DNA of 47,501 nucleotides from Nitrosomonadales bacterium (GCA_016195965.1 JACPYR010000038.1:1-47501), one strand, 5' to 3'; shown: positions 24,745 to 34,290, counted from the first letter of the stretch. Notes: a model not told the origin generated them from the sequence alone. A program made the numbers and translations.

Positions 24745-26448
24745 TTATTCTCCCTTAGTGGTGGATGTGGATTCGGATTTGGTGAAAAAGGCTTGCCGTT
24801 GGTGGTAGTAGCCGATGGCGAAACGTCCCTGGTCGGCAAGGCTCAGATGCGCAGGAAAGTCATTGATGTCGGACATGATCTGGCCGATGAGTTTCTCGAA
24901 GTAGCGTTTGCGCCCCTCTTCCATTTTTGCGAGGTGATGGTTTTTAAGCTTCATCAGATTGGAGAATACGGTAACAGGCGTGCTAGAGGCCGCGCCGTAG
25001 AAACGGTCGCGTATCGTGGCGCTGGGATTGACTGCCTCTTCCTGAATTTTTTCAAGTGCTGCAAAAAGGCGACCGATGCGGTAACCGGGGTTGGTGTTGG
25101 AATCATCGAGTGACACAGCAATCTCCTTTTCTTGGGATGGTGAATATCGTGCTTGCCGGTTGAGGCAGGCTTTGACGAGGGCTGCGCGGGGATAAGTCAC
25201 TTCACGCTCAGCGCGAATACGGCGAACGGCGGCCTGCAATAGCGTCTGCGGATAAGGCAACCCGGCAAGAATCGCGCGCATGAATTCGCCCGCCAGATTG
25301 GGCGGAATGTTTTCCGATTTGCCTTGTGATGCAGTGGCAACCAACAGGCGGAAAAGCGAGAGATACGGTTTCTCAAAACTGGCGTGAATAATTTCCAGGT
25401 CTTCAAAATGCTGGCGTATCCGCGCCGACATTTCAGCGACTGTGCCGACCTGCCAGAAACGCACGCTGATACGCGCTGCATTGGGTGCGAGGCCAAGCAC
25501 GTAGAAACGGGTTTTACCGCCTTCATCGCCGAGTGCGCCCGTCTGCGGCGCTTTGAATAATGCTTTGATAGCATCTGTCTGCTTTGCGGGATTGTCTTTG
25601 GGCGGCTCGTCGAACAGGTCGGCAAACGTGTCTTCCAGGTCGGTGTGCTTTTCTGACCAGAACACGGTAGAAGCATCGCCGACTTGAATGCGCTGCGTAC
25701 TTTCCTTGCTCAATAGGTAATTGAGCGCCGTGGTATAAGCAAAGGCGGCGCGCTTGCCTACGGGGGCGTTGGCACCTTGTTCCTTGCCAAAGGAATTAAA
25801 CGCATCCTTGTTGAACGAAACGATATTTGCGCCGCTGGATTGTGCGCCCCATACGCCTTTGATTGATGTGTGCAGGCGCTCAAACCCATCCTGCTCTCCG
25901 CTTATCGAGCAAGTGATTTCTTCTGCATCAGTTTCAACCTTTTCCAACACTGACCTGATAGCCTGTCGTTGGCAAACCAGACCGAGATCGCCATTGAGAC
26001 GAAAGGTCATTACCGGATTGGTTTCAAGAATTTCCGGCCAAAGCGGATCGGCTTCCAGTCGCGCCCTGTCGTGTGTTTGTAAAAATGTGCGCACCGCCTC
26101 CAATCCTGCATCGCCTGTCTTTTCAGCCAACGCATCCAGCTTTGCCCGAAATGCCGCATGTTGTTCCTGCACCCGATCCGGTTTGCCTGTGCTGGTGATA
26201 CCCAGCACATACTCAGCGTTATCCCACAACAGATTGGTGGCAATCCCGGAAGTTTTTTTCACGCCTTGCGGCATCAGAAAATTGCGGGCAATTTTCTTTT
26301 TTCCCTCGAGAGTTCGCGTGTCTTCAATTTGCACCAACTGCCCGGCTAAATTGATTTCAATCACAAACGGAATGGCTTTGGTTTCAAAACCCAGACGAGG
26401 CAAGTCCGGCTTGCGTTCGTAGTAATCGCATAGCGCCTGAAGAATCAT
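24745..26448 (-). CDS. cas8c: Type I-C large subunit Cas8c (Csd1)
   Basis: The 567-residue protein has the length and motifs of Csd1: [81 protein letters not shown] and [18 protein letters not shown]. It recognises the PAM and holds the target DNA for Cas3. A C-terminal internal start producing a small Cas11 subunit is known in type I-C; I did not identify one with certainty. The gene overlaps cas5 by four bases. Confidence 0.96.
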   Translation of the reverse strand: MILQALCDYYERKPDLPRLGFETKAIPFVIEINLAGQLVQIEDTRTLEGKKKIARNFLMPQGVKKTSGIATNLLWDNAEYVLGITSTGKPDRVQEQHAAFRAKLDALAEKTGDAGLEAVRTFLQTHDRARLEADPLWPEILETNPVMTFRLNGDLGLVCQRQAIRSVLEKVETDAEEITCSISGEQDGFERLHTSIKGVWGAQSSGANIVSFNKDAFNSFGKEQGANAPVGKRAAFAYTTALNYLLSKESTQRIQVGDASTVFWSEKHTDLEDTFADLFDEPPKDNPAKQTDAIKALFKAPQTGALGDEGGKTRFYVLGLAPNAARISVRFWQVGTVAEMSARIRQHFEDLEIIHASFEKPYLSLFRLLVATASQGKSENIPPNLAGEFMRAILAGLPYPQTLLQAAVRRIRAEREVTYPRAALVKACLNRQARYSPSQEKEIAVSLDDSNTNPGYRIGRLFAALEKIQEEAVNPSATIRDRFYGAASSTPVTVFSNLMKLKNHHLAKMEEGRKRYFEKLIGQIMSDINDFPAHLSLADQGRFAIGYYHQRQAFFTKSESTSTTKGE

Positions 26449-27170
26449 CCCCGCACCTCCACATTAGCTAAATCCAGCACGCCGTTTTTCAATTCGGCGC
26501 GGAAGAAGCGCGGGCTGGGGCTCTCGAGGTTGCTGTAATCCATGTCGTGCAGCATCCAGCCAAGGTCGAGAGTTTTGGCTATCGGTGCGGGTTCGGCAGC
26601 AGCATCTTTGACCAAGCGAAAGCTGGCAGCAAATTCGCGGCAACCCAGATAGGGCTGGTTCACGCACTGGCCTTTGCTGGCTCGGCGCTCGAACATGTTC
26701 AAAAATTTTGCGGGTGAGTTCGCTTCGTCGGCGGCACGCTGTTCGTCGGTATCGTTGATACGATGTTTGGAAAGATGCAGGAAATTGGGTTTGTGCTTTG
26801 TGGCATCGCACATTTCAAACCTTGCATGGATGCGGTAGGCAACATCGCGCAGGAATAATCCGGCACGTTGCTGGCGTTCGTCCTCGATGTAAAGCCCGAG
26901 GTCGCCGCTGCCGCTGTTCATGGCCGATTGCACGTTGCGTGATGACACAACCGCGCCGACTTCGTTGCGCCGCAAGGTGATCCATTTGATCGGCTTCAGC
27001 ACTTCGATTTTGGTTATATGCCAACGGATAGCAGGCTTCCACAAGATGGCCTCGAACACAGCGCGGGCGGCAGAGGGTGTCATCACGTCATAGCTGACAC
27101 GCTCGACCTTCATTTCGGGCCGAGTGAAGCAGGCGAAATCGCCGGTCACTTCCAAGCAAAATGTCTTCAT
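26445..27170 (-). CDS. cas5c: Type I-C crRNA-processing subunit Cas5c
   Basis: The 241-residue protein belongs to the Cas5d/Cas5c group. Type I-C systems lack Cas6, and this subunit cuts the pre-crRNA. Typical blocks are CFTRPEMKVERVSYDVMTPSAARAVFEAILWKPAIRW near the N-terminus, LFLRDVAYRIHARFEM and a C-terminal FRAELKNGVLDL. No cas6 gene is present in the window, which agrees. The 78 bases between it and cas3 hold a short inverted repeat; cas8c overlaps its end. Confidence 0.96.
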   Translation of the reverse strand: MKTFCLEVTGDFACFTRPEMKVERVSYDVMTPSAARAVFEAILWKPAIRWHITKIEVLKPIKWITLRRNEVGAVVSSRNVQSAMNSGSGDLGLYIEDERQQRAGLFLRDVAYRIHARFEMCDATKHKPNFLHLSKHRINDTDEQRAADEANSPAKFLNMFERRASKGQCVNQPYLGCREFAASFRLVKDAAAEPAPIAKTLDLGWMLHDMDYSNLESPSPRFFRAELKNGVLDLANVEVRG

Positions 27171-27204
27171 GTTTTCCTTCCCTGATTCCAGGCATTTCTG
27201 TTTT

Positions 27205-27230
27205 GTCGTTCCCGCGAAGGCGGGAATGAC
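27205..27230. repeat. Short inverted repeat of the ATTCCCGC/GCGGGAAT kind
   Basis: GTCGTTCCCGC, loop GAAG, GCGGGAATGAC: an 11-bp stem with one mismatch (a G-T pair in RNA). It resembles the dRS3-like dispersed repeats of Neisseria and other betaproteobacteria. It lies in the 78-base gap between cas3 and cas5 and could also act as a hairpin in the cas transcript. Confidence 0.6.
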
Positions 27231-27248
27231 GGACTCTTACACTTTCCT

Positions 27249-29534
27249 TTACACAGTTAGGTCATCGGGGGCTATGTTGCCATCAATCACCACGCCAAAC
27301 GTCTTGTCATAAAGCGTGTCACCTACTTGCGCATAAATTCCCTGCCATATCTCGCGCACATCGCCATTTTTTTCTAGTTGCGCGAACAGGTACTTTGGCA
27401 AATTCACCGAATAGCGTTGCAGTTTACGCATCAGCCAGCGTTCTGGGCCATCTTTTTCCAGCTTGCCGAGAAACGTATCGTTATTGCCATAGCGCACCAG
27501 AATAGTCTGGTAGGCGCTGTCATCTATCAGCCTGAATTTCTCCGCTACGGTGCGAAATTGAATCTGGCAATCGCGCGCATCTTGCGTGAGCAATTCGTGG
27601 ATGCCGTGTTTGTCGAGCGACGGTGCATCAGAAAAGAATTTTTCAAAAAATCTTTTGGAAAGGTTGCGTTCCAGCACGTCTCCCTTATATCCAGACAGCA
27701 AGCTCTTCGTTGCTTGAGCTGCTTGAAGCAATGGCCCAGATGGCGCGGGTTTCGGCGGAACAAAAACGACAACGCGTCCCTTGATGAGAATTCCTTCTGC
27801 ATCTTTTAGTTTACCTTCGCGGTTGCAGCGTCCCGCTGCCTGCGCAATCGAATCAAGTCCAGCCAATGCGCGATAAACCACGGGGAAGTCCACGTCCACA
27901 CCGGCTTCCACCAGTTGTGTGCTGATAACGCGCAGCGGCTTATTTTTCTTGAGCCGCCACTTGATGTATCGAATGATTCTGGAGCGGTGTTCGCCGCACA
28001 TCAGCGCGGACAGATGCAATGTGTCTTTGCCATGCTCATTAGCTGTCATCAGGCGATGCAGCTCTCGCGCGTCGTCGCGGCGGCTGACGATGCACAACAC
28101 AGATGGGTGCTGGAGCAGTTGTGCCGCGATACTTTCCCAATCGCGCGGCGTTAGCAAGTCCTCGGGGACGCTGACTTCAACCCGCTTCAATTTCTGATAC
28201 AAGGCATCCGGGTCATCCATGATTTCGCGCACGTTGTCCAGTCCGCGAAATGGCTTGCCGCCAAAAAGCTGGAACGAGCCGAGCGCTGGCTGGGTGGCGG
28301 TGGAGAGCACAAACGTCACGCCGTAATGGCTGGCCAACTGGTTCATCACATCAGCGATGGGTTGCAGAAATTCCGGCGGCAGCAACTGCGCCTCGTCCAG
28401 TACCACCACGCTGTTCACGATGTTGTGCAGCTTGCGGCAACGGCTGGTGCGCGCGGCAAACAGCGATTCAAAAAACTGCACGTTGGTGGTGACGATGATG
28501 GGCGCATCCCAATTCTCGGTCGCCAGACGCGAGCGGGCATCTTCCCTCTCCGGGTCTAGGTTGGCATGGTGCTCAACCACATTGTCGCCGAATATTTCGC
28601 GGAAGATGCCCGCTGTTTGTTCGATGATGCTGGTGTAGGGGATGACGTAAATGATGCGCTGTTTTTTATGCTGCACGGCATGGCGCAAGGCGAAGGCCAT
28701 GCCGGATAAGGTCTTGCCGCCCCCGGTGGGTACGGTGAGCGAATACAGTCCTGGAATCAACGAGGCTTTTTTGCGGCACTGGCGCAGGATGTCGGCGCGG
28801 ATGATGTTGACTGGTGTGGCTTCTGCGGACGCGGATTTGTTTGCCATGTACAGATCGAAGTCAGTCAGCAAGTTGCTCAAGTCACGATAGCCGCTACGGG
28901 CAGCCGCTTTGTCGCCATCCATGAAGGCTTCGGTGTCGAGGAAGTCCGCATCCACCAAACAGGAGAACAGCATCCGCAGCCACAAGTGCAAACCCGCAGC
29001 ACCGCCGCACAGCTTGGTAGTTGGCCTGGGCTGCGTGAAGATTTCTTGTGAAATGGTTTGCGCGGGTATGCGGTCGAGCAAGTGGTTTTGCTCTTCCCCC
29101 AATCGTTTGGAAAGTGCTTTGGGGCCTGTATCCGCCGCAGACCAATCAGGCAACCCGGCATGGTGCCCGGCAATCAGATAGGCAAAAATCCTGCCATGCG
29201 TGCCGAACTGGCGCACCGCGTGGATCGCACCCGCAGTGGAATGGTCAACCCGACCTTGCTTGCCTTCAATATGCGCTTCCGGTTCATATCTGTTTGCGTA
29301 ACCACTGACATTCTTGATGTATTGCTGAAACTCGTTACTGTACTTGCCAAGATCGTGCCACAAGCCTGCGACGTCTGCCCAATCACTAGAGCCAAAGTGA
29401 TTGGCGAAATCGGCAGCTATCACTGCAACGCTGCGCAGATGCTCATCCAGCAGATGTTCATGCCACTCACCACGCTTGTCTTGACGGACATGGGCTAGTG
29501 GTTGGTTTTCGGATTTTTCATTCATGCCGACCAT
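27249..29534 (-). CDS. cas3: CRISPR-associated helicase/nuclease Cas3 (type I-C)
   Basis: The 761-residue protein has the HD nuclease first (LWHDLGKYSNEFQQY, VDHSTAGAIHA, GHHAGLPDW), then the superfamily 2 helicase: Walker A VPTGGGKTLSG, motif II VVLDEAQLLPPE, motif III STATQP, motif V STQLVEAGVDVDFPVVYRALAG, motif VI QAAGRCNREGK. All catalytic residues expected are present, so interference should be functional. GAGGGTG stands before the ATG at 29534; a second ATG four codons on is less well placed. The gene follows the WYL regulator by 44 bases. Confidence 0.97.
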   Translation of the reverse strand: MVGMNEKSENQPLAHVRQDKRGEWHEHLLDEHLRSVAVIAADFANHFGSSDWADVAGLWHDLGKYSNEFQQYIKNVSGYANRYEPEAHIEGKQGRVDHSTAGAIHAVRQFGTHGRIFAYLIAGHHAGLPDWSAADTGPKALSKRLGEEQNHLLDRIPAQTISQEIFTQPRPTTKLCGGAAGLHLWLRMLFSCLVDADFLDTEAFMDGDKAAARSGYRDLSNLLTDFDLYMANKSASAEATPVNIIRADILRQCRKKASLIPGLYSLTVPTGGGKTLSGMAFALRHAVQHKKQRIIYVIPYTSIIEQTAGIFREIFGDNVVEHHANLDPEREDARSRLATENWDAPIIVTTNVQFFESLFAARTSRCRKLHNIVNSVVVLDEAQLLPPEFLQPIADVMNQLASHYGVTFVLSTATQPALGSFQLFGGKPFRGLDNVREIMDDPDALYQKLKRVEVSVPEDLLTPRDWESIAAQLLQHPSVLCIVSRRDDARELHRLMTANEHGKDTLHLSALMCGEHRSRIIRYIKWRLKKNKPLRVISTQLVEAGVDVDFPVVYRALAGLDSIAQAAGRCNREGKLKDAEGILIKGRVVVFVPPKPAPSGPLLQAAQATKSLLSGYKGDVLERNLSKRFFEKFFSDAPSLDKHGIHELLTQDARDCQIQFRTVAEKFRLIDDSAYQTILVRYGNNDTFLGKLEKDGPERWLMRKLQRYSVNLPKYLFAQLEKNGDVREIWQGIYAQVGDTLYDKTFGVVIDGNIAPDDLTV

Positions 29535-29578
29535 GCTAACACCCTCACTGACTCAAAACGTGAGCCTGCCATTGCTAT

Positions 29579-30547
29579 TTATCTGTAGCGCCCCAGCGCA
29601 TTTTGCAGATGCTCCGCTACGGCATTTCGCAGGCTTTCTGGTGAGATGACTTCAACATCAGCGCCATGCTTGAGTATGTCCATCACCAGTTCGCGCGGGT
29701 CAGAATAAGGAATGCGCAACTCATAGCTGCCGTCTTCAAGTGTGCTGCTTTGCTGTTGCGGATGCCAGTGTTCATCCGCCACCCAGCGCGCGCGTTCGGG
29801 GGTGAAGCGCAATACGGCGGTGTGCTTAGGCACACCCGCGAAGATGCCGTAGCTGGTGGCGAAGTGCGCATCCAGTTTTTCTGCGGCGATGTCTTGTGCA
29901 GTCTGTTCCAGCGGTTTCACTTCGCGTAGCCTGTCCACGGCAAAGCTGCGCAAACCATTGCGCTCGTGGCAGTAAGCGTCCAGATACCAGTTGTCGCGGT
30001 AATGGGTTAAGCGTTGCGGAGAGATTTCGCGCCGGGTTTCCGCGTCGTCGCTGCGGGCGTGGTAGCGAATAGCCAGACGCCTTCTGGCGAGCAGCGCACC
30101 GGCCACGGTCTGGAAATGCCCGCTTTCTGTAGTGCGTCCGGCCTGGCGTAGGATGCGCACACGGTTGGCGATTTCGCCCTTGTCCATTGCCGCCATACTG
30201 AGGATTTTTTCGATGCGGGTTTTTAAGGGCTTGAGGTGATTGTCCAGTAGGCCGGGTTGTAGCTGTTCGAGCAGTTGTTGGGTGGTGAGTAAGGCGTACA
30301 GTTCGCCGGCGTTGAACCAGACCCCCGGCAATTCAAAGACGCCGCCGTCCTGGGTGTCATAGAAATAGCCGTTGCGCGCGCGGTCGTATTTGATCGGTGC
30401 ATTGAAATGCAAGCGCATCTCTTCAATGACGCGAGTGACCGTTGCGCGCGAACATTCCAGCTTCTCCTGCAACACGCTGTGCGGCACCGGCAGGCGATGC
30501 GATGCAATGACCCGATGCAGCTTGTAGATGCGTTGCAGCCTATCCAT
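29579..30547 (-). CDS. WYL-domain transcriptional regulator next to cas3
   Basis: The 322-residue protein has an N-terminal helix-turn-helix (RIYKLHRVIASHRLPVPHSVLQEKLECSRATVTRVIEEM), a long connector, and a WYL domain with NWYLDAYCHERNGLRSFAVDRL. A C-terminal WCX-like part (ERARWVADEHWHPQQQ) follows. WYL regulators often control CRISPR-Cas and other defence loci and are thought to bind nucleic acid or nucleotide signals. It stands 44 bases before cas3 and only 24 bases after nif3 on the same strand, so it could head the cas operon. Which operator it uses is not visible. Confidence 0.88.
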   Translation of the reverse strand: MDRLQRIYKLHRVIASHRLPVPHSVLQEKLECSRATVTRVIEEMRLHFNAPIKYDRARNGYFYDTQDGGVFELPGVWFNAGELYALLTTQQLLEQLQPGLLDNHLKPLKTRIEKILSMAAMDKGEIANRVRILRQAGRTTESGHFQTVAGALLARRRLAIRYHARSDDAETRREISPQRLTHYRDNWYLDAYCHERNGLRSFAVDRLREVKPLEQTAQDIAAEKLDAHFATSYGIFAGVPKHTAVLRFTPERARWVADEHWHPQQQSSTLEDGSYELRIPYSDPRELVMDILKHGADVEVISPESLRNAVAEHLQNALGRYR

Positions 30548-30571
30548 GACCTCACCCTCGTACCCGTGCGA

Positions 30572-31318
30572 TTAAATTGGATTATCCTGATCGAAAAAGC
30601 GCTGTTCCAAGCCGAACTGTTTTGCCAGATGTTCGCCCAGCGCCCGGATACCCAAACGCTCGGTCGCATGATGCCCGGCGGCGATGAAGGCCACACCGGT
30701 TTCGTTGGCCAGGTGGAAATTCTGTTCGGAAATTTCTCCGGTGATATAGGCATCCACGCCCTGCGCGATCGCCGCCTCGAAATAATTTTGCGCACCTCCG
30801 CTGCACCACGCCACTTTGCGTATGGCCCTGGCGCCGTCACCGATGACCTGCGGGGTGCGTTGCAAATCATGCGCGATCTGCTGGGCAAACTGCGCGAGCG
30901 GTTGCGGCCTTTCCAGCGCACCCAACCAGGCAATGTTCTGTTCGCCGAATCGGCCCTGCGCCAGCAAGCCGAGCAATTTGCCGAGCTGAGCGTTGTTGCC
31001 CAGCTCGGCATGCGCATCGAGCGGCAGGTGATAGGCCAGCAGACTCACGTCATTGCGCAACAACTGCGCGATGCGTTTTTTCTTGACGCCGACTATCGTC
31101 GCCTCTTCGTTGCGCCAGAAGTAACCGTGATGCACCAGCAGTGCATCCGCTCCCCATGCGATCGCCTCATTGATCACCTGCTGCGAGGCCGTCACGCCGG
31201 TGGCGATGCGCCGCACTTCCGCGCGCCCCTCCACCTGCATCCCGTTCGGGCAGTAATCCTTAAACAGGGTGGTTTGCAATAGGCTTGCGTTATAATCGCG
31301 CAATTCGTTAAGCAGCAT
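30572..31318 (-). CDS. Nif3-like dinuclear metal centre protein
   Basis: The 248-residue protein matches the YbgI/Nif3 family: MLLNELRDYNASLLQ at the start, DYCPNGMQVEGRAEVRRIATGVTAS, LLVHHGYFWR with metal-binding His residues, and near the end VAFIAAGHHATERLGI. The family forms a hexameric ring with two metals per subunit; its role is debated (GTP cyclohydrolase-like or metal chaperone). The ATG at 31318 is behind AAGGGA. It is divergent from the degS-like gene, as usual in betaproteobacteria; normally petABC follows, here WYL-cas does. Confidence 0.9.
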   Translation of the reverse strand: MLLNELRDYNASLLQTTLFKDYCPNGMQVEGRAEVRRIATGVTASQQVINEAIAWGADALLVHHGYFWRNEEATIVGVKKKRIAQLLRNDVSLLAYHLPLDAHAELGNNAQLGKLLGLLAQGRFGEQNIAWLGALERPQPLAQFAQQIAHDLQRTPQVIGDGARAIRKVAWCSGGAQNYFEAAIAQGVDAYITGEISEQNFHLANETGVAFIAAGHHATERLGIRALGEHLAKQFGLEQRFFDQDNPI

Positions 31319-31361
31319 CGGCAATCCCTTCGTTAATTGAGACTATTGGTTTCATCATACC

Positions 31362-32516
31362 ATGCGTAAACACTGGCTTTTATTCACCCAAACCGTCACG
31401 ATCGCGCTGGCGTTGCTGTTTATTGTCCACACGCTCAAGCCCGAGTTGCTGCCGAACGCCGCACGCGGCGGGGTGGTCACGCTGTATGAAAACACCCCGC
31501 TCAGCAACGACGATAAATCGCCTGCGATGGGTTTGAGCGCCGCCGCGCAAAAAGCCATGCCCGCCGTGGTCAATATTTTCACCAGCACTACCATCAAAAC
31601 CCCGGTCAACCCTTTCCTGGATGATCCGCGCTTCAAATTTTTCTTCGGCGACCAGTTCGATACCGAACCGCAAAGCAGCTCCAGCCTGGGTTCCGGCGTG
31701 ATCGTCAGCGCCGATGGTTACATCCTCACCAACCATCACGTGGTAGAGGCCGCCGACCAGATTGAGATCGCGCTGTCCGATGGCCGCAAAGCCAAGGCGC
31801 ATGTGATCGGTTCCGACCCGGAAACCGATCTGGCGGTAATCAAAATCGATCTGCCCGGCAACCTTCCCGCAATCACCTTCGGCCATCCTGAAAAATCGCG
31901 CGTGGGCGACATGGTGCTGGCGATCGGCAATCCGTTTGGCGTGGGCGAAACCGTCACGATGGGCATCGTCAGCGCGCTCAAGCGCGACCATCTGGGCATC
32001 AACACCTTCGAAAATTTCATCCAGACCGACGCCGCGATCAATCCCGGCAATTCCGGCGGCGCGCTGGTGGACAGCAATGGCAACCTGATCGGCATCAACA
32101 GCGCGATCTACTCGCCCAACGGCGGCTCGCTCGGCATCGGCTTCGCGATTTCCGCCAGCACCGCAAAAAAAACCATGGAGCAAATCATCCAGCACGGCTC
32201 CGTTACACGCGGCTGGGTAGGTGCCGGGGTACAGGAACTGACTCCGGAATTGGCCGAGTCATTCAAGCTCGGTGACACCAAGGGTGTGCTGATTACCGAA
32301 GTGATGCGCAACAGTCCGGCAGAGCAAGCCGGCATCAAGGCGGGAGATATCCTGATTGCGATAGACGATAAAGCCATCAACGATTCGAGCGCGATGCTGG
32401 ACACCGTCGCCAACCTGCAGCCCGGCAAAGCTGTTCAAATCAAACTCATGCGCAACGGGAACAGCATTAGCTTGCCCGTGAAGATCGGCAAGCGCCCCAA
32501 GCCGGTCTCGGATTAA
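31362..32516 (+). CDS. DegS/DegQ-type periplasmic serine protease
   Basis: The 384-residue protein has an N-terminal membrane anchor (residues ~7-25) and a trypsin-like domain with His126 (TNHHVVEA), Asp156 (DPETDLAVIK) and Ser231 (NPGNSGGALV). One PDZ domain (about 275-375; ELTPELAESFKLGDTKGVLI, AGIKAGDILIAIDDKAI) follows. One PDZ and an uncleaved anchor are the DegS plan, where the protease senses misfolded outer-membrane proteins and cuts anti-sigma-E. Whether it has that role here is inferred from the architecture. Gene order tatC / degS / nif3 is conserved in the class. Confidence 0.92.
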   Translation: MRKHWLLFTQTVTIALALLFIVHTLKPELLPNAARGGVVTLYENTPLSNDDKSPAMGLSAAAQKAMPAVVNIFTSTTIKTPVNPFLDDPRFKFFFGDQFDTEPQSSSSLGSGVIVSADGYILTNHHVVEAADQIEIALSDGRKAKAHVIGSDPETDLAVIKIDLPGNLPAITFGHPEKSRVGDMVLAIGNPFGVGETVTMGIVSALKRDHLGINTFENFIQTDAAINPGNSGGALVDSNGNLIGINSAIYSPNGGSLGIGFAISASTAKKTMEQIIQHGSVTRGWVGAGVQELTPELAESFKLGDTKGVLITEVMRNSPAEQAGIKAGDILIAIDDKAINDSSAMLDTVANLQPGKAVQIKLMRNGNSISLPVKIGKRPKPVSD

Positions 32517-32626
32517 CCGGCGAGATTTGGTTTTTCGATTAGCGCGCCGGTGAAATTGAAATGATGGCGTAACGCCAAATTGAACTACACTGGCCATGCT
32601 ATCAGATACATGGAGGACAAAGCTGC

Positions 32627-33097
32627 ATGAGCGATAACAAAGAAAACACGAAGTCTTTCATCTCCAGAATTTTTCATCGTTTTGAAACGATAGTCACGAT
32701 TGGTATCGTCGCGATGATTTCAGTCATGATACTCGCGGCGTTCTGGGGACTGATCATTGCAACCTACAATCTTGTGCTGCACGGCGCATTTGACACCCTT
32801 GAGCACAAGGCATTTCAATCGGCATTCGGCATGGTGATGACATTGCTGATCGCGATCGAGTTCAACCGCACGATCATGCATGCATATCTTGAGGAAGGCC
32901 GCGAGGTCATTGTCAAAACAGTGGTGCTGGTTTCCATCCTGGCGGTTTCCCGGCAGTTTATCGTGTTCGAAATAAATACCATCTCCCCGTTAACCTTGGC
33001 GGCGCTTGCCTTTGCGCTGTTATCTCTGGGTATCGTTTATTGGCTGATGGGACGAACCTCGCCATCCGGCGACAACACGCAAAATGAGCGGCGTTAA
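32627..33097 (+). CDS. PsiE-family membrane protein
   Basis: The 156-residue protein has four membrane helices and conserved blocks of the phosphate-starvation-inducible PsiE family: the first helix IVTIGIVAMISVMILAAFW, VLHGAF, the central MTLLIAIEFNRTI, and EGREVIVKTVVLVSILAVSRQFIVFE. Its biochemical function is unknown. A GGAGG lies 11 bases before the ATG. It is followed after 43 bases by a small gene on the same strand. Confidence 0.82.
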   Translation: MSDNKENTKSFISRIFHRFETIVTIGIVAMISVMILAAFWGLIIATYNLVLHGAFDTLEHKAFQSAFGMVMTLLIAIEFNRTIMHAYLEEGREVIVKTVVLVSILAVSRQFIVFEINTISPLTLAALAFALLSLGIVYWLMGRTSPSGDNTQNERR

Positions 33098-33140
33098 TTT
33101 GCATCACCCGGCAGCGCTGTAGCCAACAACGGGAGCCAAC

Positions 33141-33401
33141 ATGAAGAAGCTGAAAAATGAAGCGGCCTTGTTCAAAGAGGCATTGCTCGCAGGAGTTAAA
33201 TATGCCGAAGGGCGGGGCGTGGTGGAGTTTGAGCCTACCGACTCGGCGAGCGAAAAACTGCTCTATATCTACCGGCTGCTGGTACACGACAAAGTTATCC
33301 AGCCGTTGCCCGAAGACCAGGTTGCCGAAAAATCCTTGCGCCACAAACTGGCGATCTGGTACTCGAAACAATTGCCCAAGGATCATCCGCTGTTGCAATA
33401 A
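33141..33401 (+). CDS. Small soluble DUF5062-like protein
   Basis: The 86-residue protein starts MKKLKNEAALFKEALLAGVKYAEGRG and contains SEKLLYIYRLLVHDKVIQPLPEDQ and RHKLAIWYSKQLPKDHPLLQ. This looks like the DUF5062 family of small gammaproteobacterial and betaproteobacterial proteins; the assignment is from memory of the motif pattern. A good ribosome site (GGGAG) precedes it. Function unknown. Confidence 0.7.
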   Translation: MKKLKNEAALFKEALLAGVKYAEGRGVVEFEPTDSASEKLLYIYRLLVHDKVIQPLPEDQVAEKSLRHKLAIWYSKQLPKDHPLLQ

Positions 33402-33420
33402 ACCCGAAAAACTTGGTTGT

Positions 33421-33545
33421 CCGCAGATTACACAGATTTGCGCCGATTAAACAAACGACTATCCGGTTAAGCCTGCTCACCTTTGGGGTGATGATGTTAT
33501 CGCTGATCAGTCCATATCAATCTGCGTGAATCAGCGAAATCTGCG
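33421..33545. repeat. Inverted-repeat element downstream of tatC
   Basis: The left end begins CCGCAGATTACACAGATT and the right end, read on the other strand, CCGCAGATTTCGCTGATT; both contain two or three CAGATT/GATT units. The 125-base element ends 17 bases from the tatC stop. Intergenic CCGCAGATTACGCAGATT-type elements are common in bacterial genomes. It may end both transcripts by folding. Confidence 0.6.
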
Positions 33546-33561
33546 GATGGTATTGCAGTTT

Positions 33562-34290
33562 TTATACCCCTTTTTCTTTGCCCTTGCCCACCCACACCGC
33601 AACGACGATGCCAGCCTCGTACAGCAGCCACAGCGGCATCGCCAGCATGAATTGCGACACCACGTCGGGCGGGGTAAAAATCGCACCGAGCACGAATGCG
33701 CCGACTACCGCATAGGGACGGGATTCGCGCAATTTTTCGACACTGACGATACCCATGCGCACCAGCAATACCACGGCCACCGGCACCTGAAAGGTGACGC
33801 CGAACGCCATGAACATGGACAGCACGAAGCTCAGGTATTTGTCGATGTCGGTCATCACCGCCACGCCCTGTGGCGCGCTGGATGTGATGAAACCGAACAC
33901 TACCGGGAATACCACGAAATAAGCGAATGACATGCCGCAAAAAAACAGCAAGGTGCTGGCGAAGATCAGCGGCAATACCAAGCGTTTCTCGTGAGCATAC
34001 AGGCCGGGGGCTACGAAGCGCCATATCTGGTACAGGATGTACGGCAACGCAATCAGGAACGCAGCCATCATCGCGACCTTGAGCGGCACAAAGAAAGGCG
34101 TGGTGACATCGGTGGCGATCATCTGTCCGCCCTTGGGCAACTTGGCCAACAACGGCTGCGCCAACAGGGTATACAGGTCAGACGCCCACGGGAACAGTCC
34201 GATGAACACCAGCAATACCGCCACGACGGCATTCAGCAGGCGCTTGCGCAACTCGACCAGATGGGCGATAAAACTTGCGCTGGCGCTCAT
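33562..34290 (-). CDS. tatC: Sec-independent protein translocase TatC
   Basis: The 242-residue protein has six membrane helices and the TatC hallmarks: N-terminal FIAHLVELRKRLLNAV (twin-arginine signal binding), PFFVPLKVAMMAAFLIALPYILYQIWRFVAPGLYAHEKR and later GAFVLGAIFTPPDVVSQFMLA. It is the receptor of the Tat translocon. Its ATG overlaps the tatB stop (ATGA). Confidence 0.97.
   Translation of the reverse strand: MSASASFIAHLVELRKRLLNAVVAVLLVFIGLFPWASDLYTLLAQPLLAKLPKGGQMIATDVTTPFFVPLKVAMMAAFLIALPYILYQIWRFVAPGLYAHEKRLVLPLIFASTLLFFCGMSFAYFVVFPVVFGFITSSAPQGVAVMTDIDKYLSFVLSMFMAFGVTFQVPVAVVLLVRMGIVSVEKLRESRPYAVVGAFVLGAIFTPPDVVSQFMLAMPLWLLYEAGIVVAVWVGKGKEKGV

Noticed and set aside
23855-26448. 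Search for a cas6 gene in the cas operon
   Set aside because: None was found, and none is needed because type I-C uses Cas5c to process crRNA.
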